Source: Acephala macrosclerotiorum
Taxonomy: Eukaryota > Ascomycota > Leotiomycetes > Helotiales > Mollisiaceae
Length of the DNA: 64,000 nucleotides
Reading direction: 5' to 3'
NCBI GenBank assembly: GCA_014904845.1
Contig: MU119211.1
Span: 478,156-542,155, forward strand
Each line of letters opens with the position of its first letter. The first letter of the stretch is position 1. The notes under the pieces are model-generated. The model had not been told where the DNA came from. It did no database searches and worked only from the letters and a program-made list of their open reading frames with translations. Shown here in pieces: positions 12,295 to 22,727 of this stretch. Made by a program: the position numbers and the translations under genes.

Positions 12295-14296
12295 TAAGAG
12301 AAATTTGTATATATCTGTAAAAGCCGGTTAGCTTGGGAATGGGAGTCGGAGTTGAAAGGATCGGAATGGGAAAGGATGGCATAGCGCTGGCGTACATAGA
12401 TACCAAGATAAACCGAATCAAAAATCAATCAATCAGTCTCTTTCCTGTGCATTCTGGAAGTAGAGAAAGGGTACAAAAGCACAGGAGTAAAGACTTAATG
12501 GTCAGATACGACGTTGTCGGATGATGTTGAAGCCAAGAATAGGAAATTCGGTACCGAATGATACCAGTCTCGGTCTAGATACCATGCAGTGGAATCATCT
12601 TGGCAGCAAGTGAAGTCGTACGGACCACTTGGCGCCCAGAATGTCTGTCACATTTACAACGTGGCATGCTTGGCGTGGGGTGATAGATGTTTCGACGAGT
12701 TTGTTGCCCAAAAGCAGACCCTCGACCAAACCAATAGCATGAAGTACCGAAATGTTCACGTTGTGGAAACGAAGACCCTCGAAGGAAGTCAGAAGAGAAT
12801 TTCTGTCTAAATTTGAGGAGAATGTCAAGGGATGGAGAGCTGTTTGTACAATAGCTAGGTTGGGAGATTGAAGTGTTCCTCGCAGGACATGGTTGCATCG
12901 ACGCAAATACCCACCCTTCCCAGAGTCCGTTTTTCATTGTCTTGAATTCTTTTTCCAGAATATCCACTCCAAAAATATTCAGCTACTAGTCGTTGAGCAG
13001 TACAGTCAAAGATCACAGGTTCTATTGTACTAAGTTACATGGGACAATATCACAAGCAATAATCAATGTTTTCAACAGGGTAGCTACTTGGCTGTGAGTG
13101 TTCAGAACCCAGCTCTGGTACCGCGCTTCATTTCATTTCGATCTTGTCTATCTTCTCTCTCCACTTGAAAGTAAAACAACAAAACACGAGGATGAGGAAT
13201 ATCCAACTCATTATTCTTCTTTCTCGTCTTCCTCTTCGTCCTCTTCGTCCTCATCCTCCACTTCCTTCATTCCTTGGTGGGATTGGTTGGAAGGGCGGGG
13301 GACGAAGATTCCATTCATTCCTTGAGGTTCATAGAATATTCCATGGAGCCCCAGACCACAAGAAGAGTTACCGACACCGCCATCATCACGGACGCCAATA
13401 TCGTGATCAATCAATGATTGAGAATACCCAAGTCAAATTGAGTGCCCCTTTTCTAGCACGTGACCGATGCTCGGGTATTCTCCTCCCAGCACTTGACTCC
13501 TTCTCCTCACGCCGTGCAGTTGATTACTTGAAGGTATCTATTGAAATCATGGGCACTACAATATGCCGGTAGCTATTGATTTGGCCGAACTACTGGGATA
13601 GGGCTAGAGGCAAACCATTGGAGAGCCAGCAAGATGCAAGTTACATGAACACTTCTCAAGAAACATTTAATCTAGTGAGACACTGCGCAAGCAATGCTAT
13701 GCTGTGATCTACACAGGCAATAATGTATATTTCTAGAGGTAATTCGAGGCTGGATACGTCTTTGTACAGTTTGGCAAAAGCTTCGTATAGCCATCCTGAT
13801 TCGAGACACGGACCTGAAGCTTGAATGTTTTGCTGAACGTTAGGTATCTCTCTATTTGCCACGAACCTGCCACTGAACAGCGATTTGCCCCGACCCTCTC
13901 GTGCTTTGAGATATAGAAGCCGGACTCCTATGACTTGTTAGAGGGGAGGAAGGCTTCAGCCTTGCCGCTGTGGTAGTTACGGTCTGCCACGATTGGAGTT
14001 TTCTGCACTAGTGAGATATACCCCCACGAACTTTTTAGATCTATCTGATCTTCTTGTCGTACCCAATTGCAGAGACTATGTATGTCGATTCTTATCTCTG
14101 GTGTCCTCGTTTTGAACGGTGATCGCTCAGGCGTTGAAGAATTCATTGCTAACAGACGAAAGCAGTTCAGATCTTCACAACGAAACCTCCAATCCCAATT
14201 CAATTGTATGTATGAAATACACAGAAGGTTCGCGGGCGACGATTAAAGAGGTCCTTTTGCTAACGATTGCCTTTGATAGCAGACAATCAAAGCACA
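12295..14296. other. Intergenic region with a possible coding remnant
   Basis: About 2 kb without a supported gene. On the minus strand, 12906 down to 12595 reads as a 103-aa frame of protein-like composition. A second frame overlaps it from 12967, and a frameshift between the two could join them, so this may be a worn gene fragment; I do not recognise the family. A pyrimidine tract lies at 13211-13273. Confidence 0.35.
13211..13273. repeat. Pyrimidine-rich low-complexity tract (TTC/TCC-type)
   Basis: About 60 bases composed almost only of C and T with a loose TCCTCTTCG period, interrupted by a few A and G. It is a simple-sequence tract with no support for coding on either strand. Confidence 0.6.
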
Positions 14297-15341
14297 ATGG
14301 CTGGTGACAACGGACGGTATGCTTGATAGCAGTTCAAACGGTGACAACAAAGGCTAATTCTATGAAGCGATAAGAAGGGCAAGAAAGGCAGTAAGAAGGA
14401 AGAGAAGCCGAAGTAGTAAGCTTAGATCGAAAGAGCCTTCTTTGATGTCGGTTACTAACCTTTGTCTTCTAGCCCTGATGCAGTACGGTACGAAACGATC
14501 TATACCACCGAGATTATCAAGTAACGTGCTCACATTCCGTAGAAAGATGTTGAATAAGCGAATCTCCCGGGCCGCAAAGGACAAGGGCGGGTACGAGGGT
14601 GGAACGGAGGTAGAGAAGAACCAGATCTTGAAGGGAGAACGAGTAAGTCTAAGTTACTCTCCTTTTCTCGGCACCTCTCCCCTCTTTGGTAGATCTCTTT
14701 TCAGTGGAAATTAGCCTTCGCCTTGCTCGGTCCTTTTGGAGAAAGAATGAGCACAGCTTGGAAAGTCAAGGGTGTATATTCGTACTTTGTGGGGGTTTGT
14801 TCGAGGATGCTTTTATCCAAAGTTCCCGTGTCCAGCTGGGTGAAGTGCAACGGACATCAAAAGATTAATAGCTTTCTTCCAGCTTGCATCTCTACCTTTC
14901 AAATCAGATGATCGTTGGCTAATTTTTTCCCCACCCTAGGTCCGTGTCTATGCCGAGTACGTATATCCAGCTGCTTAGATGAGGTCGAATACTAAAACCC
15001 CCAATAGGTACGCTGCTGCCCCGGGTGCTGCTGCCTCCCCTACCGTTGCTGTTGGTGTTGTTGCTGGTGTCGGTGGTGGAGTCGCTAGTGGTCTGGCCCC
15101 CGCTCCCATCCCACCTCATCAACTTGGTGGCGGTGGAGAGGAAGATGCCGCCTGGGATCTCCTCGACGACGACGATGAGTATCTCGTCGCCCGTCTCTCC
15201 GAGCTCCAAGAGCGAGGAGATGTTGCCGCTGCCGGCGACGTCCTGGAGGCCCTGGTTGCCACCTACCCCGCCGGCGTCCAATTCGATATCATCGCAGATA
15301 TCACCCACCGCATCCTCTCCCACCGCCGCCGATTGTCCTAG
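14297..15341 (+). CDS. Unrecognised small protein, six-exon model
   Basis: I do not recognise the family. The best frame-consistent model has exons 14297-14316, 14368-14415, 14473-14487, 14543-14642, 14940-14956 and 15008-15341, giving 177 aa. Each intron has a GT donor and AG acceptor; intron 4 is unusually long (297 nt). The N-terminus is lysine-rich (GKKGSKKEEKPK), the middle is Ala/Gly/Val-rich, and then comes a strongly acidic patch (EEDAAWDLLDDDDEYL). The last 60 residues look like an amphipathic helical domain (ARLSELQERGDVAAAGDVLE) ending in a basic tail (HRRRLS). No signal peptide or membrane helix is evident. The last exon is the best supported part; the tiny upstream exons need transcript evidence. 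It converges on the peroxiredoxin gene. Confidence 0.45.
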
Positions 15342-15790
15342 TAAAGGCTGGGCATTCAGCAACACTCGGGTTTTTCTTTTGTTTTTTTGTACTTAGCGAG
15401 AGATGAGATACCCCGGAGTTATGGGACAATGAAGACGTGAAAATTGGAGCTGATAACCCATTGAGAGGCAGCTACCACAAACCACTTTCCGCTCCTATGA
15501 TATTGTTCCACTTGACCTCAGCTTTCACCAAGTATGCTAAGTACTGACAGTACTCCAGATTCTGGCAACCTTGCCGACTTGAATTTACGAAGTCTGCTAT
15601 TACATTCTGACTTCAGAACGTATCCTCAATTAAACCAAGACGGAAAACTCCATGCAAATAATGATCATCATTCATCTAACTCTCTGCGAGCGGAGATCTC
15701 AAGAACAAGTTCAACGCATCAAAGCAAAGCATCGAAAGTCTGTATCATCCCATCACTCTTTCGCCATATCCATCACATGTAACCAACCAT
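15342..15790. other. Convergent 3' intergenic region
   Basis: 449 bp between the converging unknown gene and the peroxiredoxin gene. A T-rich stretch just after the upstream stop (about 15370-15390) could be part of a 3' processing signal. Nothing else recognised. Confidence 0.5.
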
Positions 15791-16723
15791 CTAGAGCTTG
15801 GCGAGCACAGCCTCGGCGCTGCTGACACTGACCTCACGTCCTGGCTCCTTCTCTGCGTATGTGATCTTGCCGTTGTCGATGATCAGGGCGTATCGTGCAG
15901 TTCGCTCGCCCATGGTCCAGCCGAGCTTCTTGGAGAATTCGGTTCCGACGTCTGAGAGGAAGAGCTGTTGCAGAGGTTTGTCAGCTAGTGTTCTTATGCA
16001 AGCCTTTTACCTTAGTATATTGGTTCGAGAGATGGGTATGGAACGGATTTTCGGCAGTATGCTTCGAACCAGTCCTTCTCTTGGCCCTATCACCCAACCC
16101 ACCACTGTATCTGAAAATATCCGAATCGAGAGGGACGTACAATATCATCATTCTTGATGTTGTTGGCCTTTCCCCACGCACTCATAACCCACGCATCATT
16201 GAAAGCAATAACGGCCACAACATCAACACCCTTGCTCTTCAATGCTGACAGATTCTCAATGTATCCGGGGAGGTGCTTGGCAGAGCATCCAGGGGTGAAA
16301 GCTCCGGGGACCGAGAAGAGGACGACTTTCTTGTTGGCCCATTCTGTTTGGGTACTCATTAGCATCAGGATTGTGGTAAGTGGATACAAGAATGCAAATG
16401 CGACTCCTTCCCCATGTCTAATTCTCCGAACATTGGCGCCTCACGCCCCCTCAACCCCGCCAACTCCTCCGCCTGTGCGACCTTTCAATCTTCTCCACCA
16501 CCCGCCGCATTGATGCAATGCGGTGAGTAAGCTGTAGACGGGATAAAGGTATGCTTGTTGATAGGAAGGACTGAAGAGAGGAGATGCAAGCTGACGAACC
16601 TTTGCTAGCATCGTAGTTGATTGGGATACCGCACGAGGTGATATCCCCGTTCTCGGGGGTGTATGGGACGTAGCTGAACGTTACCCCGCTGGGGAAGCTA
16701 TCGCCGACCTTGAGATCTGCCAT
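15791..16723 (-). CDS. pmp20: Peroxisomal peroxiredoxin, Pmp20/Asp f 3 type (Prx5 class)
   Basis: Three exons (16600-16723, 16141-16343, 15791-15964) give 166 aa, the usual length for this family. The enzyme reduces hydrogen and organic peroxides through a reactive cysteine. The peroxidatic Cys61 sits in [13 protein letters not shown] second cysteine is at residue 31 (DITSCGIP). Cys31 and Cys61 are the two positions conserved in Aspergillus Asp f 3. The later [16 protein letters not shown] and [10 protein letters not shown] segments are also family hallmarks. The protein ends in Ala-Lys-Leu, a PTS1 peroxisomal import signal. A Yap1-like element, TGACTAA, lies 187 bp upstream of the start. It is transcribed away from the DUF1348 gene. 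Confidence 0.94.
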
Positions 16724-17489
16724 TGCTGCTGCTTGTTCGTTGATTCGGGATTGGAAGGTTGCTGGAGTGGCAGATTGAGCACTGGAGAGAGGATCTCGAG
16801 ATTGTGTCTTCTTGTTGATGGTGAGTTGTCGTTGAAGCTCTGGGACCCTGAAGCTTTTAAGAGCGAGCTAACAGCGGGGTTTGTTCTAGACACTCCCGTT
16901 GGCTGTTCCTGACTAAACCAATGCACTCCTCAGGCTTCAACAATCCCACGAATTCCCCAATACGTGGGGCATTATATCCTCATTGGCTAGTTCGCTATTC
17001 TGCCACGCATTCCTCCATGTCAAGTTTTGTGTTACATGGAAGTATTTGCATTTTTGAGACAAATGCACTTTTAGCGAGCTCTTGCTCTTCAGACGGGCTG
17101 TCGCTGAGAAATGTCAAACCCTGCTATGGCGTCATACTTCCTTTTCGCTGACTACAATCGCAGTTCTAGAACAAGTCCAGAATTCGATGCAAAGTCAGTA
17201 GCACGTGATCGGGGTACTTCAACATCTCGGGATTTGTGGTTGTGGGTGTCAGTGCCGAAACTACCGCTGGTACTCCGCTTACCGACACCTCGCGATCGTA
17301 ACGAGCAGAAAGCCCATGACTCGATGTTAGATTACTTCACAGTCACAAAAGCAGCGGAGAACCTCCCCCACTAAACACAGTGGAAGAGGTCTACTTCGTT
17401 CTGATCGACGAGATCGTCCAAAAGGCGTGGGACTTTCAACGTCGGTGATTTCTCGAGGTGTCGGTATTGCTCTCATCAACAACACTCAA
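16724..17489. promoter_or_regulatory. Shared divergent promoter region, peroxiredoxin / DUF1348 gene
   Basis: 766 bp between divergent start codons. It contains TGACTAA at 16910-16916 followed at once by a CCAAT (16918-16922), and an inverted CCAAT (ATTGG) near 16982. The arrangement fits an oxidative-stress-responsive fungal promoter, by inference. Confidence 0.45.
16910..16916. promoter_or_regulatory. Candidate Yap1/AP-1-like site (TGACTAA) next to CCAAT
   Basis: TGACTAA (reverse complement TTAGTCA) is one of the known Yap1 response element forms. It sits 187 bp upstream of the peroxiredoxin start and one base from a CCAAT box. A single 7-mer can occur by chance, so this rests on context: the neighbouring gene is an antioxidant enzyme of the kind Yap1 controls. 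Confidence 0.35.
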
Positions 17490-18192
17490 ATGCTGTATAA
17501 GAGGGCTTTCTTAACTCCTTCCGCCATCTCATCAACATTCAAATCTCGGGCAGCACCAGTTCAACGACTATCTACTCTCAATCAACTCAGATCCATGGCG
17601 TCAACACAGACCGATGCGGGGAAGCCTCCCTTCCCCCCTTTCACGCTCGAGACAGCCAAGATCAAGGTCAAGGCTGCTCAGGACTTGTGGAACACCAGGA
17701 ATCCTCAGATAGTGAAGAACGGCTACACTCCTGATTCGATATGGCGGAATCGAGACACATTCATCAAAGGCACAGATGAGATTGTGCAATTCTTGACCAA
17801 GAAGTGGGAGGTTGAGAATGGGTACCGACTTAGGAAAGAGCTATTTGCTTTTACGGAAAATAAGGTACATCAATCACCTCGATCGACCCATAAAGCGGGA
17901 ACTGACCATGCATCTAGATTGCCGTCCAGTTCTGGTACGAGTTTCATGACGCTTCTGGTCAGTGGTGGAGATGTTATGGTCTGGAAGACTGGACGTTCGC
18001 CGAAAATGGCCGCATGCGGAAAAGACAGATGAGCGGCAACGATGTTAAGATTGCCGATGATGAGAGATGGTTCAAAGATGGAGTTGACGTGAATACCGTC
18101 AACATATCTGAGAAACATGTAACCAACCCTTTCCTTTAGCTCGCCTCTTGGCCTTTTAAACGGTACAATTTACTAACAAGCTGTAGTGGTGA
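17490..18192 (+). CDS. DUF1348 (SnoaL/NTF2-like fold) family protein with presequence-like N-terminus
   Basis: Three exons (17490-17864, 17918-18118, 18187-18192) give 193 aa. The last exon is only a Trp codon and the stop. The body matches the DUF1348 family, a small NTF2/SnoaL-like fold of unknown role. Visible hallmarks are DLWNTRNPQIV, DSIWRNRDTFIKG, the Trp-rich VQFWYEFHDASGQWWRCYG and the closing GVDVNTVNISEKHW. The first 35 residues, starting MLYKRAFL, are rich in Arg, Ser, Ala and Leu with no acidic residue, which looks like a mitochondrial presequence. A second ATG at 17595 (MASTQTDAGK) would give the bare domain, so two products from two starts are possible. Function is unknown; in bacteria relatives are small cytosolic proteins. 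Confidence 0.85.
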
Positions 18193-20009
18193 GAGCAAGT
18201 CGGGACCTCAAATGGAACGTTGCTTAGGTGGTCACCATTCATTTTCATGTTTGTGTCATGGAAGGTTGGGAGGAGTACAAAACGGAAGCACCAGTACATA
18301 AGTAATAAATTTAGGTCGGAAAACTTTTCAAATTTCATCTCACAGCCGTTTCGCCTCATGGTTTCCACGAGGCTGCTCGACCACCACACATTCGTTACTC
18401 AAGCATTGAGACCAGGCAGACTTGCCACTCAGCAATAGAAACCGCTAGGCTGCCGACAGAACTTGACTTCAAGTGAGTCTTTCGCACCATCAGTAGGCTC
18501 GGGCAAGTCAAACTCATCTAATAGTGGGACTGGTTTTCGAGTAAACGGTGTTGTCAATGTCCTAGCGGGTGTGGACTTTCTTTGGACCTCTTTCCTCGAT
18601 CAAGAGCTCGTCGCCAAGCCGTTCTTACCTTACAGCGTTGGCTTGAAGGATTGACGACCCTACAGGGGTATGTTGGTCATCCCGATGCGCTGAAAGGTGT
18701 TCTAGTGCCGTCAAATGACCTGCAAGGACCCGAGCTCGGATAGCATCGTCGCTTGACCGAGCATTGATCGACAGTTCGTGCAACCAGCCGCGATCAAGGT
18801 CTTCGACCCCTTGAGCCTCCATTCCTGAAGAAAGTAGAGCTGTTTCCCATAATACAGAAGCACGCTGGTGCTTTCTCGGGTCGGAAGTGATTGTCAATCT
18901 TTGATAGAGCTGCCCTCGCTGGTACGCACTGTGCGACTACCCTACAGCTAAAGGTGTTTGAGCATATCGCACAGTTTCGTAGCATCTGTTCGCAGAGGTG
19001 TTACCAAGACAGCGACCTCTTCAAAAGCATGATCTGCTCGTTGATCTGGGGCCATTTCATTCCAATCGTTTATGGAAGTGGTTCGAAGCCACCTGCACGA
19101 GGCAGCCATGGCTATCTTCAGCTAAACATGCACAATATATAGCAGCTGTACTACCGGCATATGCTCGCAACTCCTGGGATATCTCTAAGAACTGGGTGTA
19201 GCTTCCGCTTGGGGTTGCAAAGTTGTCTCGGAATGACGCTTCCAAACACGTCGGTGGTGCTTTCTGGGCTTGCGAAACTGCGACCTCACGACCTTACGCC
19301 TCAATCAATGACGGCTCTTGCCATCATCTCAGCCCACAATGAGGTCGATGATAGCTGGTCCAGCATGCTGCTGAGTCCCCGAATACACTCGACGACCAAA
19401 CTCAGGGGGTACAAGGCTCGAATAGGAAATGCACGCGAGGTGTCTTTCACGATGCCTATTCCGGTATCGCGGGCTTTTGACGAAGGTCGTGACTTCCAAC
19501 AGCCAGCCTGCCCATTTCTTTATTCTCGTATTCCTTCCAGAGCCCTTCATCCCTCCTCCAAATCCAACAAACTTCTTCGAGACTCTAACGCTGGAACGCA
19601 GACGATAGTACGATAAAGGCACGAGGGTCGAGTGATCTTCGCGAGCTTCGTCTTTCGTGTTTTTTTCGGCAGCGAGGTTTGTCGTGTCGTACTCGATCTT
19701 CGGATGAATAGGCTCGTGGTCTGACATCAATGCATGTGTCCGAATCCCTGGTTTCTCGTGGTCGTTAGTTGAGATGAGCATAGTGCCACTGAGCGCCACC
19801 CGGGGACAAGTTGCGATGGCCACCCGGATTGTGTGAGGGTGTTACCTAGAGCCCGGCATTGCGTCGGTACGGCAAGCACGCATTATGATCGCGTTTCCGG
19901 CAAGTATGAGATGTTTTCGAATGTTTTCTCTAAGTCGTTGAAACTTTTGATTTTGTTGTTCGAGTATCATGGTCGAGGTTAGAGGTGCCAAATATTGCCG
20001 CGCTAAGCA
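18193..20009. other. Long intergenic region, no supported gene
   Basis: About 1.8 kb. A minus-strand frame from 19823 to 19329 (164 codons) has a protein-like stretch beginning at an internal Met (MSDHEPIHPKIEY), but its C-terminal half reads poorly and I recognise no family. It could be a real first exon of a small gene running away from the RGS gene, or chance. Nothing else stands out. Confidence 0.35.
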
Positions 20010-21503
20010 ATGGACTCGAACGATGGCCGAGCCGACGAGGCTCAGGTCAACCTCCAAAAAGCATTTGAAATAGTTTCGCTCTATCGAGATCGCACGCTTC
20101 ATCCACACGCTTACTTTGCATATCCCGACTTCGACGTCTTCGAATTATTCGAGAAGTTCCCTCGACATTGCTGGCATCCAGATTTACAAAGTCCCACCCC
20201 GTTAAATACAATGGCATCTATAAGCTTTGCTGAGCCTTCGTTCTTTCGAACATTTCTCAATGTTGTCACTTTCCGCTGCCAAGAGAAGCTTCCTTCAGCT
20301 GCCGCTCTCCAAGCTATTCAAGGTCAAGCCATTACTTCGAAGTCTGTTCCAGAGGAGATCTCGTTTGATAGGATGATGTCGGGAGGAACGTTGCCAGTAA
20401 GTTCAAGACAACTATCTGGAACCCCTCTTTGGACATACCAAATCTCAAGGAACATCCAGAGTCTATATCCCGATAGCTAACTTGTGTCCTAGCCAATCAC
20501 CAAGGTCGAGTTCATGATCTACTTACGCTCCGTTAACGATTCGGAATACCTCAATTTCCTAGAGTGTCTAGGACATTATGAAAATCTCTTCCAAGCCTTC
20601 GAGAACAAGTCAGCCCTGGGCCCGCAATTCACCAAGGAAGACGAGGACATTGCGAGAGCCACGATCGCCGCTGGCGTTCGTGCGTCCCGAGCTGCACTTG
20701 CCAATGTCCCTATCACTGTCGGAAATTCCAATGTGATCAAACCCGTCCATTCTATGGCTCCAAAGCCAGCAAATGTCCCTGCTGAAGGTGGTGTTGCTGA
20801 ACGCCTTCACGAAGAAGTTAACTGGATCAAGGACACTTTCATTGTCCAAGATTCCCCGGAACAATTGAATCTCGACCACCGCACCAGAGAAATTGTCCTC
20901 TACGCCCTCGAGCGTACCAATCACCCATCTTCCTTCGGACTTGCAGTTGAGTGCGCCAATGGAACCCTTCGCCGCCAGTATACCGAGTTCCTAAAGGTGT
21001 CCGCCCCGGTTACGAACACAACACGCATCATCACGACCTACCTGATCTCGATGTCCCTTCTAGTCGCAGGAATTGGCTATGGCGTAATGATGGTGCTCTC
21101 TCCGTATAATCGAGCTTGGCGTGTGCTGTCCTTCCCATTCCTCTCATTGGGTGTCTCTATCTTCTACGCTACCTTTCGCGGCCTCTCAGTTGTCCTATAT
21201 CCTCTAGCACATTATCAGATCAAGCCATGGGACCTTGAGATCAATGCTGGAGAACGATTGTCCCACATCCACCCGGACAACTTCCTGGCTGGGGAAGTTG
21301 CTCCCGAATCACGCGAATGGGTCCAGCGCTACCATCGCCGCTTCCTGATTCGGAAGACATTTGATAAAGAAGGACCAATCCAGGATGCTCAGCTAAGGTA
21401 CGGAGAATTGGTTCTATATGGACAGGCGTTGTGGGCTGGAACATTGGTGGGTTTAGCTCTGGTAGGAGGACTTCTTGGGCTCCCCCCTCAGGATATGTGG
21501 TAG
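20010..21503 (+). CDS. RGS-domain membrane protein, Rax1/RgsB-like
   Basis: Two exons (20010-20396, 20493-21503) encode 465 aa. The N-terminal half is a regulator-of-G-protein-signalling-like helical domain (about residues 40-260, with an inserted linker rich in Ala/Pro). It includes FMIYLRSVNDSEYLNFLECLGHYE, the conserved RGS core in which a short chain is followed by an acidic helix. The C-terminal half has three hydrophobic segments (about 306-329, 341-368 and 440-462). An N-terminal RGS fold plus C-terminal membrane helices is the layout of yeast Rax1, a cell-pole landmark protein, and of Aspergillus RgsB. A role in polarity or G-protein signalling is inferred from that match. Length agrees with Rax1 (435 aa in yeast). 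Confidence 0.82.
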
Positions 21504-21964
21504 AGGATTGGAGAATTTGGGAAGAAACGCTGCGATTATGTAGGAAATTGGGATGGTGTGTTGAATACTGTAGATGATACCCCTGCTGCTTTGAAATTGA
21601 TGCGTTGTTATGCCTTCGAGTTTGCTCTTTGCAGTGTGCCGAAGTTGCTGGGACTTTTAAAACACGACTTCCAGTATCAATTGGGACAGATTCCTTTCAA
21701 ATATCTGATAGAGGACTCTGACGATGCCCCTAATCTCTGTATACATTCATCTATCAATTATAATTGCACTGCATCCGAAAACTTGAAAGTGATTGCGCTT
21801 TTACCTCGTTGACCGGCCTCGCTTAACTGGTGCCAGTCGACCAATCGACTACTTCTTTCGAACTTCCATCGAGAGACCCAACACAACTTCCTCTGCAACC
21901 ACCAAACCTTCGAGCAGACACAGATTCTCTTGTACTGCACAACGCCGCAACCAGAACCTCCACG
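21504..21964. other. Intergenic region between the RGS gene and a 2EXR pseudogene
   Basis: 461 bp with no gene recognised. It should hold the 3' UTR of the RGS gene and the former promoter of the 2EXR pseudogene. Confidence 0.5.
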
Positions 21965-22727
21965 ATGACGCAACAAACAAACAAACGATAAACTCGAGTT
22001 CACCCTCTTCCCCAAGCTACCAATGGAGCTGCAACTCAGGGTCTGGAGTTTTGCGGTCCCCTCTCCAGAAGCGATAAAGATCAATGTCTCGGTCGATGAC
22101 ATCACCGAGAAGGCTGAGCTGAGCGCCGATATACAACCCTCCGGCTTGCTAGGAGCTTGTACAATCTCTCGAGGTGTGTTCATGGAGACGCATAGCTCGT
22201 GCATCAAGATGGACGGAGCTGGAAAGCAAAGACTCTTCTTCAACACCATCACCGATGTAGTCGTGCTTGCGCCTCGGATGATGCGGGACGCAAAGCTGCT
22301 TGGCAAGGTCGACTGTGGGAATTTAGGCATCTTCGCAGACGTGAAGACGCTGGCAGTATCATTCTTCGTCACTCCATACCTCAAATTGGGCAGAACTAAT
22401 GGGCCAGATTTGATCTGACAATTCACCTCGCTCAAGACCATCTTTCTCGCTACAACGTGTCAACTCAGGGTCGATAAAATTCCCAGAAGCCCGGAACCGT
22501 ACTGTTTCGAAAGTCTTGAGGAATTGAGAGATCAAGGGATGGCTTCGGCCGCGCATTGGTCGACGTTGAAGGGCAGCAACGAGTCCATCGTGGGATTCTT
22601 TCGGATATACTTTGAAAAACTCCTGGAAGCGTTCCCAGGAGAGTATGTGCCAGAGTTTAAAGTTATGTATAACACTGGCTGGGATAATAGGTGGTGCACA
22701 AGCTTGAGAGAGCAGTTCCAGTTGTGA
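21965..22727 (+). pseudogene. 2EXR-family gene broken by a repeat-tract frameshift and an in-frame TGA
   Basis: The 2EXR family is a large, fast-evolving fungal family of unknown function, marked by an N-terminal F-x-x-L/F-P-x-L-P-x-E-L-x-x-x-I/V-W motif. Here the motif is clear (FTLFPKLPMELQLRVW, about 22000-22046). The same frame continues with the family-like VKTLAVSFFVTPYL and FTSLKTIFLAT blocks to a TGA at 22725. Two breaks are visible. The only suitable upstream ATG (21965) is out of frame because of a CAAA-type repeat (about 21971-21988); gaining or losing one 4-nt unit would connect it. A TGA at 22416-22418 interrupts the LI_QFTSLK segment, where CGA to TGA is the simplest origin. An 81-nt GT-AG interval could in theory splice out the TGA, but it would remove conserved sequence. 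The next in-frame ATG, at 22023, lies inside the motif. Confidence 0.65.

Noticed and set aside
14521..14542. An apparent 22-nt intron in the unknown six-exon gene
   Set aside because: A normal 55-nt intron (14488-14542) with donor GTACGA uses the same acceptor and keeps the same frame, so an ultra-short intron is not needed.
22350..22430. Possible 81-nt in-frame intron removing the TGA of the first 2EXR copy
   Set aside because: It would delete the conserved VSFFVTPYL-to-FTSLK region of the family, so a true stop is the simpler reading.
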